The notes below the pieces were generated by a model. It was not told the origin of the DNA and made no database searches. It was given only the letters and a program-made list of their open reading frames with translations. Position numbers and translations under genes: made by a program. A stretch of DNA of 64,000 nucleotides from Clostridiaceae bacterium. Its GTDB lineage: Bacteria; Bacillota_I; Bacilli_A; Erysipelotrichales; Coprobacillaceae. The stretch lies in the NCBI GenBank assembly GCA_902363625.1, contig CABJAS010000002.1, positions 62,001 to 126,000 of the forward strand. The letters run 5' to 3'. The first letter of the stretch is position 1. Each line of letters begins with the position of its first letter. This document shows positions 1 to 8,968 of this stretch, piece after piece.

Positions 1-1049
1 CCAGTGTCCGTTTAATGAAAGATAACAAGCATTACTATGCTTACCTTACAACAGAATTAAAAGCCGGGAGTCTGACGTATTACCTCACTACTTATACGGA
101 TATTACTTCCGTTTATCAGGAAAGAAACCGTCAGCTACAGCAGTTTCTGATCGTCAATGCCGGTATGCTTATTATCGCTTTTTTATTACTGAATGTTTCC
201 ATTCGCTATCTTACCCGCTATATCGGCTTACTCAATGAAGCAAGTAAGCGAATCGCTAAAGGACACTACGAAGAACGAACACAAATCAACAGTGACGATG
301 AGATTGGAGAATTAAGTAAAAGCTTTGATGAGATGGCAGCTGCTACACAGCTTACCTTTCAGAAGCTAAAAACAGAAGCAGAAGAAAAGGAAGAATTTAT
401 GAGCAGCTTTTCCCATGAAATCAAAACACCAATGACCTCGATTATCGGATATGCCGATATGCTGCGAACCTATGACTGCGATGAAAAAACAAGACAGGTT
501 GCCGCTTCCTATATATTTAGAGAGGGTAATCGCTTAAATGCCCTTTCCCATACGATGATGGATCTTTTTGCTTTGAATCAGCAGACACCAAAATTAACGG
601 CTATTCTAGTTGAACAAGTAATGATGACATTAAAACAGTATTATGAAAACAGCACGAATCACGCCAATCTGGCATTCCACTATGATAAAGGACTTGTTTT
701 TTCAAATGAGGAGCTTCTTTTTACATTGCTACGCAATCTGATTGATAATGCCCTGCAAGTATCAGAAGGCTGCGAGGTACTCATTAAGGGTATTCATCTT
801 GATAAGACTTATCAGTTTATGGTCATTGATCATGGCATTGGCATGTCGCAGGAAAATATAGAAAAAGCGACTTTACCTTTCTATATGGCAGATAAATCAC
901 GCTCTCGAAGCAAAGGCGGTGCCGGTCTTGGATTAAGCATCGTAAAAAAAATCTGTGACCTGCACCAAACCCCTTTAACAATACAATCTAAAGAAAACGA
1001 GGGAACCACCGTTTCCTTTGTACTGGAGGTGAGCCAAGATGAAGCGTAA
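1..1049 (+). CDS. Sensor histidine kinase, 5' end outside the window
   Basis: The frame is open from the window edge, so the N-terminus is missing; the first visible Met is at position 15. What remains shows one membrane helix (about residues 43-66 counted from that Met), a HAMP linker, an H-box FSHEIKTPM with the phospho-accepting His near residue 134, an N-box LLRNLIDNALQ, and ATP-binding G boxes DHGIGMS and GGAGLGLSIVKK. It is a membrane sensor kinase. The partner regulator is presumably just upstream, outside the window. The stop overlaps the next gene by 11 bases, so the two are co-translated. The exported proteins and ABC transporter downstream suggest an envelope-stress or peptide-sensing module, but the signal cannot be read from the sequence. 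Confidence 0.93.
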   Translation, partial: SVRLMKDNKHYYAYLTTELKAGSLTYYLTTYTDITSVYQERNRQLQQFLIVNAGMLIIAFLLLNVSIRYLTRYIGLLNEASKRIAKGHYEERTQINSDDEIGELSKSFDEMAAATQLTFQKLKTEAEEKEEFMSSFSHEIKTPMTSIIGYADMLRTYDCDEKTRQVAASYIFREGNRLNALSHTMMDLFALNQQTPKLTAILVEQVMMTLKQYYENSTNHANLAFHYDKGLVFSNEELLFTLLRNLIDNALQVSEGCEVLIKGIHLDKTYQFMVIDHGIGMSQENIEKATLPFYMADKSRSRSKGGAGLGLSIVKKICDLHQTPLTIQSKENEGTTVSFVLEVSQDEA

Positions 1050-1794
1050 AGCTTATATCTTACTGCCGGTCATTTTCATTTTGTCATTCTTACTGCCGAT
1101 ACTTGTCTTCACTTTACAGGATTGGCATGATATTCAAAAAGAATATCATTTTGATCAGATTTACATCTCATCCGATATTGCCAAAGAGTACCCTGTCATT
1201 TCTGAGATTTATGCATCATTTTATACACAGGGAGAAAGTACAGAAACAGAAAATCAATATTTAATTAATTTTTCTTCCTCAACACCGGAAGATCAAGAAA
1301 CTTATGCAGATATAAAATTATTATATGAACAAGAAATCAGAAGCTTAATTGATAAATCTGTTATCACCAATCAGCTTGTAAACAACGATAAAAATGCTTA
1401 TACCATCGATTTTGGTTCATTATTGTTAAGAAACCGTCATCTGTATAACTTATCACAGATCTTTTCTATGGAAGAAAATAAAGTGGTCAGTACCAGCTTT
1501 GATCTGCTGAAAGAAAGTAAAAAGATTACTGCCCTTGATATCAGCAATGAAGCTGTCGAGCTTTTAAATCAAGAAGATTGCAAAGAAATAATGCGTTCAA
1601 TGATTCAATATCTGGGATTAGAGGACATTGAAGACTGGTCCTATACAGATAACGGCTATGAATCCTATATAGCGAAACTTCAGGTATACTGTGAAATACG
1701 TCATTATGGAAATGGTTATCCTACTTTAGAAATAGGCATTATCCCGTTAGGACAGCATAGTTCCTATAACTTTAAAATTACATCAGCCGGATGA
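1039..1794 (+). CDS. Membrane-anchored exported protein of unknown function
   Basis: A protein of 251 residues with a short basic start and one strong hydrophobic segment (about residues 5-27), followed by a hydrophilic extracellular domain without cysteines in recognisable motifs. I do not recognise the family. It starts within the end of the kinase gene and is followed at once by an intrinsic terminator, so it is the last gene of the kinase transcript. Proteins placed this way are often accessory sensors or targets of the kinase; that is inference from position only. Confidence 0.8.
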   Translation: MKRKAYILLPVIFILSFLLPILVFTLQDWHDIQKEYHFDQIYISSDIAKEYPVISEIYASFYTQGESTETENQYLINFSSSTPEDQETYADIKLLYEQEIRSLIDKSVITNQLVNNDKNAYTIDFGSLLLRNRHLYNLSQIFSMEENKVVSTSFDLLKESKKITALDISNEAVELLNQEDCKEIMRSMIQYLGLEDIEDWSYTDNGYESYIAKLQVYCEIRHYGNGYPTLEIGIIPLGQHSSYNFKITSAG

Positions 1795-1817
1795 TCCCCT
1801 AGTCGGGGATCTTTTTT
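1793..1817 (+). terminator. Intrinsic terminator after the kinase unit
   Basis: GATCCCC (1793-1799) pairs with GGGGATC (1805-1811) around a five-base loop, followed by six T. The left arm overlaps the stop codon of the preceding gene. Confidence 0.93.
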
Positions 1818-1869
1818 ATGATACAAGTCAGATACATATATTGTTTATCCTTTAGATGAGGTGATCAAT

Positions 1870-3171
1870 ATGTTTAAGAAACTAACTATTTTATTATGCT
1901 GTTTTTTTATCAGCGGATGTTCAGCACAATCAAAAAAATCATCCGATGAACCACCTGTACAAGAGACAAAGGGATCTCTGGTTCACCAAAAGTTATATCA
2001 TGGCAGTGGAAATGATAAGGGCTTCTATCATATCGTTTTTAATGAAACAGGAGACGGTGATGGAAGCAATATTCTCTATTATGACTATGCCGCAAAAAAA
2101 GAAATCTATTTATGTGATAAGCCGCAGTGTCAGCACCATGACGAAGCTTGCACATCTTATTTAGGAGCGATGGGGTTTTCTTCTACTTTATTTGTTCATG
2201 GGGATTATTTATATCTGTTGAACTCAGAAACAGGCATGTCTATGGGAGATTCCCAAAGCTCTTCTGCTTCAGCCATTTACCGTATGAGCTTAGATGGCAA
2301 AAATCGAGAAAAACTGTGTACTCTTCCTGCTGGATACAGTTATTCAGATAACCGTCTGACTTTTGATGATCGTTATCTTTATATTCCCTTGCATAAAACG
2401 GAAGATATTCAGTTAGAAGAAAACAGCTATATGCAGCATGTAACCGACTCGGCTATCTTCACCATTGATTTGCAAAGCGGGAAAACAAGTCACTTATTAG
2501 ATAATAAAGATCGTAATATTATTGCAGCAGAAAACCGACAAATCATTTTTAGCCAGTACCATTACAGCCAAGATCCAGAAAAACTGTTAAATGAAAAGCG
2601 GTTTGATGAATATGAAGCAGTGATGAAAAATGTAAATTTAAGCTATTATGCATATGATCTGGATAAGCAGGAGATTATTTGGGAAAGCACTGCCCCTGTC
2701 TCTGAAATCTCTACTTATTATCAAAATAAGCTTTATTATATTGAAGGTTATAATCTTCACGCAGTATCCGTAGATACTCAGCAGGATAAGATTATCGCAA
2801 AATTGCCTGATAATCTATTGTACAGTCTCAATGACGTTTTTGACGGTCATCTGATTATTTCCGGTTGGAACAAAGGTGAGGAAGGCTATGTCACTTCCTA
2901 TGCGTGGAATCTCAACGATCAGCAAATGAAAGAAATAACACTGAAAACCTCTGCACCTGTTCAAGATATTACAATCTACAGTGAATACGAGCAGTATTTC
3001 TTCGTTTACTATGATCATGACCAGCATTTGGAGAAAACATGGGCGGGGACAGATCAGTACACGATGGATACGATCTATGTTGGTCTGATTAGTAAAGAAG
3101 ATTACTGGAACAATGTCGCTCATTATCAGCCATTTGAAACTTTATCACAAGGCATTGCCATTAGGAGGTAG
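1870..3171 (+). CDS. Surface lipoprotein with propeller-like repeats
   Basis: A protein of 433 residues. I take ATG 1870 as start because GAGGTGA lies at ideal distance; an upstream in-frame GTG at 1861 falls inside that site. The signal peptide ends in a lipobox (ISGC), so the mature protein is lipid-anchored outside the cell. The body has repeated short blocks such as IYRMSLDGKNR and YYIEGYNLHAVSVDT, typical of beta-propeller (DUF5050-like) lipoproteins, and a CDKPQCQHHDEAC cysteine/histidine patch early on. It precedes an ABC transporter pair by five bases and is probably co-transcribed with it. Its function is unknown; a binding or sensing role for the transporter is plausible. Confidence 0.82.
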   Translation: MFKKLTILLCCFFISGCSAQSKKSSDEPPVQETKGSLVHQKLYHGSGNDKGFYHIVFNETGDGDGSNILYYDYAAKKEIYLCDKPQCQHHDEACTSYLGAMGFSSTLFVHGDYLYLLNSETGMSMGDSQSSSASAIYRMSLDGKNREKLCTLPAGYSYSDNRLTFDDRYLYIPLHKTEDIQLEENSYMQHVTDSAIFTIDLQSGKTSHLLDNKDRNIIAAENRQIIFSQYHYSQDPEKLLNEKRFDEYEAVMKNVNLSYYAYDLDKQEIIWESTAPVSEISTYYQNKLYYIEGYNLHAVSVDTQQDKIIAKLPDNLLYSLNDVFDGHLIISGWNKGEEGYVTSYAWNLNDQQMKEITLKTSAPVQDITIYSEYEQYFFVYYDHDQHLEKTWAGTDQYTMDTIYVGLISKEDYWNNVAHYQPFETLSQGIAIRR

Positions 3172-3175
3172 GAAA

Positions 3176-3895
3176 ATGCTGGAAATACAACATGTCACTA
3201 AAGCGTATAAAGATCAAATAGTCCTCAATGATGTGACGCTCACCCTCAAGGAAGGTATTTATGCATTGCTTGGTCCTAATGGCGCGGGGAAATCAACTTT
3301 AATGAGTATTCTAAGCAAGCAGCTCAATTTTGAAAGCGGACAGGTGCTCTGGGAGGGAAAAGATATTCAGGCGTGGAAGGAAGACTATTATGATCTTATA
3401 GGCTATGCTCCACAGCAGCAGGGACTCTACGATGAATTTACCGGGCGAAGATTTTTAACCTATATGGCACTACTTAAAAATGTGGATAAAAAAGACATTG
3501 ATCAAGAAGTCGAACGCGTTGCTTCCATGGTCAATATGCAGGATCAGTTAGAAAAGAAATGCCGTATGTATTCAGGTGGGATGAAGCAGCGCATTCTTGT
3601 CGCCCAAGCTTTGTTGAAGGAGCCTAAACTGCTATTATTTGATGAACCTACTGCCGGCTTAGATCCTAAAGAACGTGTTTCTCTAAGAGACATCTTCAGC
3701 AAGCTGGCAAAAGACCATATTCTTTTGATCGCTACTCATGTCGTAAGTGATGTGGAGAGCATTGCCAAAGAGATTATTTTTCTTAAACAAGGAAGGATCA
3801 TAGCGCAGGGAAGTGTAGAAACAATCTGCCAGGAAACCGCCCTTTCACTTGAAGACGTATACCTGAATTTATTTCAAAAGGATACTAATCTATGA
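3176..3895 (+). CDS. ABC transporter ATP-binding protein
   Basis: A 239-residue nucleotide-binding subunit with Walker A GPNGAGKST, signature YSGGMKQR, Walker B LLLFDEPTAGLDP and an H-loop in IATHVV. I use ATG 3176 behind GGAGG. A longer reading from 3113 runs into the lipoprotein gene and adds 21 residues that do not look like the family. It overlaps the permease gene by four bases (ATGA), a mark of translational coupling. The layout (ATPase plus large permease) matches drug- or peptide-handling ABC-2 type exporters. Substrate unknown. Confidence 0.95.
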   Translation: MLEIQHVTKAYKDQIVLNDVTLTLKEGIYALLGPNGAGKSTLMSILSKQLNFESGQVLWEGKDIQAWKEDYYDLIGYAPQQQGLYDEFTGRRFLTYMALLKNVDKKDIDQEVERVASMVNMQDQLEKKCRMYSGGMKQRILVAQALLKEPKLLLFDEPTAGLDPKERVSLRDIFSKLAKDHILLIATHVVSDVESIAKEIIFLKQGRIIAQGSVETICQETALSLEDVYLNLFQKDTNL

Positions 3896-6309
3896 AATCT
3901 CTTTTCAGTATTGAAATGTATAAACTATGGTCTAAAAAAGGCTTTCTCATCTTAATAGGTTTAATGTTTATCCTTAACCTTTCGTTATTTGCCTACGCTC
4001 AGCAGCAAAACGAAATCCCACTTACCGCTTACAAGGCTCTTCAAACTAAACTTCTATCCCTGCCCAATGAAGAACGCTATCTTTATATTTGCGACTATGA
4101 TGATATAATTCAAGATCATTTTATCTTACAGCAGATGCTTTATTTAGAAGGACGGCAGGACAGCGACAGTCTTAACAAACTGGAAATCCTGCACGCACAG
4201 TATCCGGATATTGAAAAGAAAACTTCCCGTGATTTCTTAGAGACTGCCATCTACTATACCAAGAATCTCGAACAGGAATCACAGTTTATGCAGGCTATTC
4301 GTAAAGAGATGGAGCAGCTGCATGGCTATCATGATCGGCTGTCTGCGATACAAGATAAGGCAGATCATATATCTTCTATTTCTATCTTTTCTGATCCAGC
4401 TTCATTTTCCTCTAAAAACATTAAAAAAACGGCAGAGGATTTCAAAAATATGCAGGATGTCGTTATCACTTATCAGCTTGACAAGGGAATCAAAGAGGCA
4501 CTGCACTTTCCTTTCACAGATGTTCTGGTAATATTGATGATCGGTGTTATTGCTACTGCTCTTATTCTCGAAGAAAAAGAAAAACGCCTATTTTGTTTTG
4601 TCAGACCTTGCATCAATGGCGGTACAAAAACAATGGCGATAAAATGTTTAGTCATGGGGATATCCATTGCCTGTGTCATTTTGCTCCTTTATGCCAGCAA
4701 CCTTATTTATATGCAGACTAGCTGTGGCTTAGGCAGTCTGCAGGCAAGCCTTCAGTCCCTTGGCAAATATGCTCAAAGCACTCTGCATCTAAGTATCGGG
4801 GGCTATTTAGTACTATTTATTGGGACTAAATGGATTGCTGCCTGCATTATCGGTGCTTTAATGATACTGATCGCTTTATTTAGTAAACAGCGCATCTTCT
4901 GTTTTGGTGCCATGCTGCTTGTCATGGGCATCGAATTTCTGCTTTATCAGTATCTTCCCAATCATCAGTCCATTTCTGTTTTGCGTTATATTAATTTCAT
5001 CAGTTTTTTAAGAACCGATGTTTTTTATGAAATGTATTACAATCTGAATATATTCCAACATGCCTATTCCCTGCAAAAGCTTGCCCAAATCATCATGATT
5101 ACTTTATTTATTCTTCTACTTGCGGCAATCTGTATAATCTACACTAAAAAGCAGAATTTATACAGCCAGCATACCGACTTTTTATCGAGAAAGAAAAAAC
5201 AAAAGCTTCTTCCTTATCTATGGGTGCAGGAGCTTTATAAAATTTTCTTTGTACAGAAGGGGCTAATCATTATCCTGATCTTCATGGGAATACAAGGATA
5301 CTCATTACAGCATAATTCCATTTATGAATCCATAGAAGAAAGTCGCTATAGGCACTATATTGAGATAATGAAAGGAAAACCCAGCGAAGCTACGGATCAA
5401 TTTATTTCTTCTCAGCAGCAGCATTATGAAGATTTGCATATGCAGTATGATAAAAACGAACAGTCCTTTAATGAAGGTCAAATAAATAAAACTCAATATG
5501 ACTATATGCAAAATGCTTTAGAAACACAGTTATTTAATGAATCCTTATTTCAAAAAGCGGTTTGGCAGTATGAATACGTTAAAGAGGATCCCCAAAGAGA
5601 AATGGTTGTTCCCTTCGGCTATGAACGTTTATTTTTTAATGACGAGGTTAATCTTCTTCCTGCCATCTTATCGATTGTCTGCTTGACTTTGCTGTTTTCT
5701 AATCTATTATGCACGGAGTATACCCACAGAGCCGATCGGCTTTTGTTAGCCTGCAAAAAGGGAGACAAAATCCTGCTTCATTGTAAACTGCGGATTGCCT
5801 TAATATGTGGATTGCTTGTAACCCTACTCGCTTACCTGCCCGGCATTGTGCATATCTTTAATAAATATGGTACTTTGGGGATTCATGCTTCTATTACTTC
5901 ATTATCTGTGTTTGTGGCATTACCCTCAGCTATGAGTATTATGATTTATCTTATCTTGAACTTCCTATTAAAGCTGGCTGCTATTGAATGTACAGTTTTC
6001 CTTCTCTTTTTCTTATCGAAATGGCTGCGCCACCAATCTCAGGTCATCTTTCTGCTGTTAATGATGACTGCGGTTCCCCTTCTATTGCATAGGATGGACA
6101 TTACCTTTTTAGATGCCTTTAGTCTATATCCCTTACTTTGCAGCAGCAGCACCTTGATAAAAAATGGGCAGGGACTCCTTGTTTGCTTCTCTATAATCGG
6201 TTATAGTCTGTTAGTGATTTTCTGCTATATCACTTCTCTTTCTCATTATAAATTAGCAAAGCAAAACAGTCGGATTAGCAGACTTTATTTAAAATACACT
6301 AAAAAATAA
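3892..6309 (+). CDS. Large ABC-2 type permease, two membrane halves
   Basis: An 805-residue membrane protein. Hydrophobic segments cluster around residues 15-35, 205-430 and 570-795, with a long soluble region after the first helix (about 40-200) and a second one around 475-560. The two halves look like two permease units of ABC-2/BceB-like type in one chain, each with one helix, an extracytoplasmic loop and a helix bundle. It is paired with the ATPase just upstream. No terminator is obvious after it. Substrate unknown; antimicrobial peptide defence or lipid handling is possible. Confidence 0.85.
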   Translation: MKSLFSIEMYKLWSKKGFLILIGLMFILNLSLFAYAQQQNEIPLTAYKALQTKLLSLPNEERYLYICDYDDIIQDHFILQQMLYLEGRQDSDSLNKLEILHAQYPDIEKKTSRDFLETAIYYTKNLEQESQFMQAIRKEMEQLHGYHDRLSAIQDKADHISSISIFSDPASFSSKNIKKTAEDFKNMQDVVITYQLDKGIKEALHFPFTDVLVILMIGVIATALILEEKEKRLFCFVRPCINGGTKTMAIKCLVMGISIACVILLLYASNLIYMQTSCGLGSLQASLQSLGKYAQSTLHLSIGGYLVLFIGTKWIAACIIGALMILIALFSKQRIFCFGAMLLVMGIEFLLYQYLPNHQSISVLRYINFISFLRTDVFYEMYYNLNIFQHAYSLQKLAQIIMITLFILLLAAICIIYTKKQNLYSQHTDFLSRKKKQKLLPYLWVQELYKIFFVQKGLIIILIFMGIQGYSLQHNSIYESIEESRYRHYIEIMKGKPSEATDQFISSQQQHYEDLHMQYDKNEQSFNEGQINKTQYDYMQNALETQLFNESLFQKAVWQYEYVKEDPQREMVVPFGYERLFFNDEVNLLPAILSIVCLTLLFSNLLCTEYTHRADRLLLACKKGDKILLHCKLRIALICGLLVTLLAYLPGIVHIFNKYGTLGIHASITSLSVFVALPSAMSIMIYLILNFLLKLAAIECTVFLLFFLSKWLRHQSQVIFLLLMMTAVPLLLHRMDITFLDAFSLYPLLCSSSTLIKNGQGLLVCFSIIGYSLLVIFCYITSLSHYKLAKQNSRISRLYLKYTKK

Positions 6310-6362
6310 GAAGCTCTTGGAGAAAACGATGTTATGCATTCAATAAATCAGCATAGTTTTAG

Positions 6363-6391
6363 TTGCATTTTAGACACTAATTCGCTAAACT
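6363..6391 (+). promoter_or_regulatory. Probable promoter of ychF-srtB
   Basis: TTGCAT (6363-6368) and TAAACT (6386-6391) are separated by 17 bases and lie about 25 bases upstream of the ychF start. Confidence 0.55.
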
Positions 6392-6416
6392 AATAGGAGT
6401 AGAAAGAGGTGTTATC

Positions 6417-7517
6417 ATGCCATTAACAGCAGGAATTGTGGGATTGCCAAACGTTGGAAAGTCCACTTTATTTAATGCAATTACTAACGCGCAAGTGGAA
6501 GCTGCCAATTATCCATTTGCCACAATCGACCCTAATGTCGGAGTTGTAGAAGTACCGGATCATCGTTTAGATGAACTGACAAAATTAGTTCAGCCTAAAA
6601 AAACGGTTCCTACTACATTTGAATTTACGGATATTGCCGGTCTTGTAAGAGGAGCGTCAAAAGGCGAAGGATTAGGAAATAAGTTTTTAGCCAATATTCG
6701 TGAAACAGATGCGATTTGTGAAGTTGTCCGCTGCTTTAGAGATCCCGATGTTACCCATGTAGACGGGGACGTGGATCCTATCCGTGACATTGAAACAATC
6801 AACTTAGAACTAATCTTTGCAGATTTAGCGACTGTTGAAAATCGTATTGCCAGAATTGGCAAGAAGGCTCAGTCAGGAGATAAAGAAGCGAAGGAAGAAG
6901 TTATTATTTTAGATAAGTTAAAAGCAGCTTTAGAAGCAGAAAAGCCAGCCCGTTCTATTGATTTTACAAAAGAAGAAATTCTATTTGTAAAACAATGGTC
7001 ATTGCTGACGATGAAGCCGCTCATCTATGTGGCTAACTTAGGTGAAGAGGATTTAGAAGACCCTACTGCTAATCCTTATTACAATACACTTGTAGAATAT
7101 GCCGATAAAGAAGGTAGCAAGGTAGTTCCGATCTGTGCAAAGATTGAAGCTGAATTAGCCGGATTAGAGCCAGAAGAAAAGAAGCTGTTCTTAGAGGAGC
7201 TAGGAATAAAGGAAAGTGGTTTGGATCGTTTAATTAAAGAAGCTTATGCTCTTTTAGGATTATGTACCTTCTTTACAGTAGGGGTGCAGGAAGTGCGTGC
7301 ATGGACCTTTAAAAAAGGGATGCTGGCTCCGGAAATGGCAGGAGTGATCCATACTGATTTCCAAAGAGGATTTATTAAAGCAGAAACTTATAGCTATGAT
7401 GACTTTATCCAATACGGAAGTGAGCAGGCTTTAAAAGATGCCGGCAAGGTACGTCAGGAAGGTAAACAATATGTTGGTCAAGATGGTGACATCATGTTGT
7501 TTAAATTCAATGTCTAG
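6417..7517 (+). CDS. ychF: Redox-regulated ATPase YchF (Obg-like)
   Basis: A full-length 366-residue YchF: P-loop [14 protein letters not shown] at residues 8-21, switch region [20 protein letters not shown], a coiled middle section and a C-terminal TGS domain ending [11 protein letters not shown]. The family hydrolyses ATP better than GTP and associates with ribosomes, with a role in translation and stress tolerance. It starts behind a GAGG site. Its TAG stop shares its last base with the GTG start of the sortase gene, so the two are coupled. Confidence 0.98.
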   Translation: MPLTAGIVGLPNVGKSTLFNAITNAQVEAANYPFATIDPNVGVVEVPDHRLDELTKLVQPKKTVPTTFEFTDIAGLVRGASKGEGLGNKFLANIRETDAICEVVRCFRDPDVTHVDGDVDPIRDIETINLELIFADLATVENRIARIGKKAQSGDKEAKEEVIILDKLKAALEAEKPARSIDFTKEEILFVKQWSLLTMKPLIYVANLGEEDLEDPTANPYYNTLVEYADKEGSKVVPICAKIEAELAGLEPEEKKLFLEELGIKESGLDRLIKEAYALLGLCTFFTVGVQEVRAWTFKKGMLAPEMAGVIHTDFQRGFIKAETYSYDDFIQYGSEQALKDAGKVRQEGKQYVGQDGDIMLFKFNV

Positions 7518-8251
7518 TGAAAAAATACATTAGACGCATTCTCCTTGTTGTCTGTGTCATCGTATTCTGTTTTTCTGCTTATCAGTTATTTACTATCTTT
7601 ATGCAATATAAAACCGTTGATGACAATAATGCTCAGATTCGCAATACTGTAATTCCCGAAAAAAAAGAGGATGTTCCTTTTACAGTTGATTTCGCTAAAT
7701 TAAAAGAAATAAACAGCGATGCTGTAGCCTGGCTGAATATTGAAGATACGGATATCTCTTATGCCGTTGTTCAAGCCGGTGACAATGATTATTATCTTCA
7801 TCGTAATTTGCAGAAAGAAGATTCATTTGCCGGAACATTATTTGCCGATTACCAAAATAGTTCCGATTTCAGTGATTTTAATACCATTATCTATGGACAC
7901 AATATGAAAAACGGAAGTATGTTTGGTAAACTAAAAAAATATAAAGATGTCAACTATTATAATGAACATCCTTATATTGATTTGTATATTGAAGGACAGA
8001 AGCTGCGCTATCAAGTCTTCTCAGCACGAGATGTAGATGTTGCTTCCACAAAGACTTACTATAATGTTTACGGACAAAGCGGATTAAAGCAAGAAATGAT
8101 TGATGAGTGGTTTTCGACAGCCCTTTATTCAACCGGGGTTGAAGTAACGCCTGAAGATCAGGTGATTACTTTATCGACATGTGTTGATTCTTTAGATGAT
8201 CAGTATCGCTTTGTTGTGAACGCAAAATTAATTGAAACCAGTGATTATTAA
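7517..8251 (+). CDS. srtB: Class B sortase
   Basis: A 244-residue sortase with an N-terminal membrane anchor (residues 7-28). The catalytic His128 (YGHNM), Cys222 (TLSTC) and Arg231 (YRFVV) are all present. Class B enzymes cut a sorting motif and join surface proteins to peptidoglycan. The GTG start overlaps the ychF stop by one base, with no separate ribosome site, so it depends on ychF translation. That is an odd pairing of a housekeeping ATPase and a surface enzyme. A substrate candidate is the VPDTG protein at 49.7-52.4 kb, though class B enzymes often use NPxTN-like motifs, so another sortase elsewhere may serve it. Confidence 0.93.
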   Translation: MKKYIRRILLVVCVIVFCFSAYQLFTIFMQYKTVDDNNAQIRNTVIPEKKEDVPFTVDFAKLKEINSDAVAWLNIEDTDISYAVVQAGDNDYYLHRNLQKEDSFAGTLFADYQNSSDFSDFNTIIYGHNMKNGSMFGKLKKYKDVNYYNEHPYIDLYIEGQKLRYQVFSARDVDVASTKTYYNVYGQSGLKQEMIDEWFSTALYSTGVEVTPEDQVITLSTCVDSLDDQYRFVVNAKLIETSDY

Positions 8252-8252
8252 G

Positions 8253-8274
8253 ACGGAGCATGGCTCCGTTTTTT
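8253..8274 (+). terminator. Intrinsic terminator after srtB
   Basis: ACGGAGC/GCTCCGT stem with a three-base loop followed by a T run, directly after the sortase stop. Confidence 0.92.
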
Positions 8275-8284
8275 ATTACATAAT

Positions 8285-8313
8285 TAGACAAAGAGATAGC
8301 CTCATTATATAAT
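8285..8313 (+). promoter_or_regulatory. Promoter of the HAD phosphatase gene
   Basis: TAGACA (8285-8290) and TATAAT (8308-8313) are exactly 17 bases apart, 28 bases before the ATG at 8341. Confidence 0.75.
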
Positions 8314-8340
8314 GAAGCTATAATACGGGAGGAAAATAGA

Positions 8341-8949
8341 ATGATCAAAAATATTGTTTTTGACATGGGCAATGTCGTTTTATCTTATGATCCAAACTAC
8401 ATTATCCAACATTTTACTAAGGACAAAGATCAGCAGAGATTATTAGTTGAAGCCATTTTCAAAAGTCCGGAGTGGCTTGCTTTAGATGAAGGGACATTAT
8501 CTAAAGAGGATGCCTGCGCCATTATGAAGGCACGGGTGGATCTGCAATTAAAGCCACTGGTTAAGAAAGTTATGGATGAGTGGTATTTGTATCTGACGCC
8601 GTTTAAAAACATTATAGAGCTTTCTAAAAGACTAAAAGAAGAAGGATATACACTCTACTTGCTTTCAAACACATCGCTTAGCTTTTATGAATATTATGAA
8701 AATGTCGAAGCCTTTGCTTATTTTAAAGATTTCTATATATCCGCTAAGCATCTATTAATGAAGCCGGAGCCTGCTATTTTTAAAGATTTTTGTAAAAAGA
8801 TGAATTTAAATCCTGTTGAATGCTTTTTCATTGATGACAGTCAAGATAATATCAACAGTGCTAAGTCAATCGGGATGCAGGGAATTTGTTTTAATGGTAA
8901 TTATGATAATGCTCAAATGATTTATGATGCAATTAAAAAGTGCAGCTAA
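8341..8949 (+). CDS. HAD-superfamily hydrolase (YihX-like phosphatase)
   Basis: A 202-residue HAD protein of subclass IA. Motif I is VFDMGNVVLSYDP, motif II the LLSNTS block, with a lysine in the AKHLLMKPEP segment, and motif IV FFIDDSQDNINSA. In this variant the second motif I Asp is Asn, as in YihX and epoxide-hydrolase-like phosphatases that act on sugar phosphates such as glucose-1-phosphate. Single-gene unit with its own promoter and terminator. Substrate cannot be fixed from sequence. Confidence 0.88.
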   Translation: MIKNIVFDMGNVVLSYDPNYIIQHFTKDKDQQRLLVEAIFKSPEWLALDEGTLSKEDACAIMKARVDLQLKPLVKKVMDEWYLYLTPFKNIIELSKRLKEEGYTLYLLSNTSLSFYEYYENVEAFAYFKDFYISAKHLLMKPEPAIFKDFCKKMNLNPVECFFIDDSQDNINSAKSIGMQGICFNGNYDNAQMIYDAIKKCS

Positions 8950-8968
8950 CGATAGCTGCATTTTATTT
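8941..8968. terminator. Bidirectional terminator between convergent genes
   Basis: TGCAGCT/AGCTGCA stem (8941-8947, 8954-8960). TTTTATTTT follows on the plus strand and CTTTTTAA on the minus strand, so it can serve both the HAD gene and the regulator at 8968. Confidence 0.85.
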
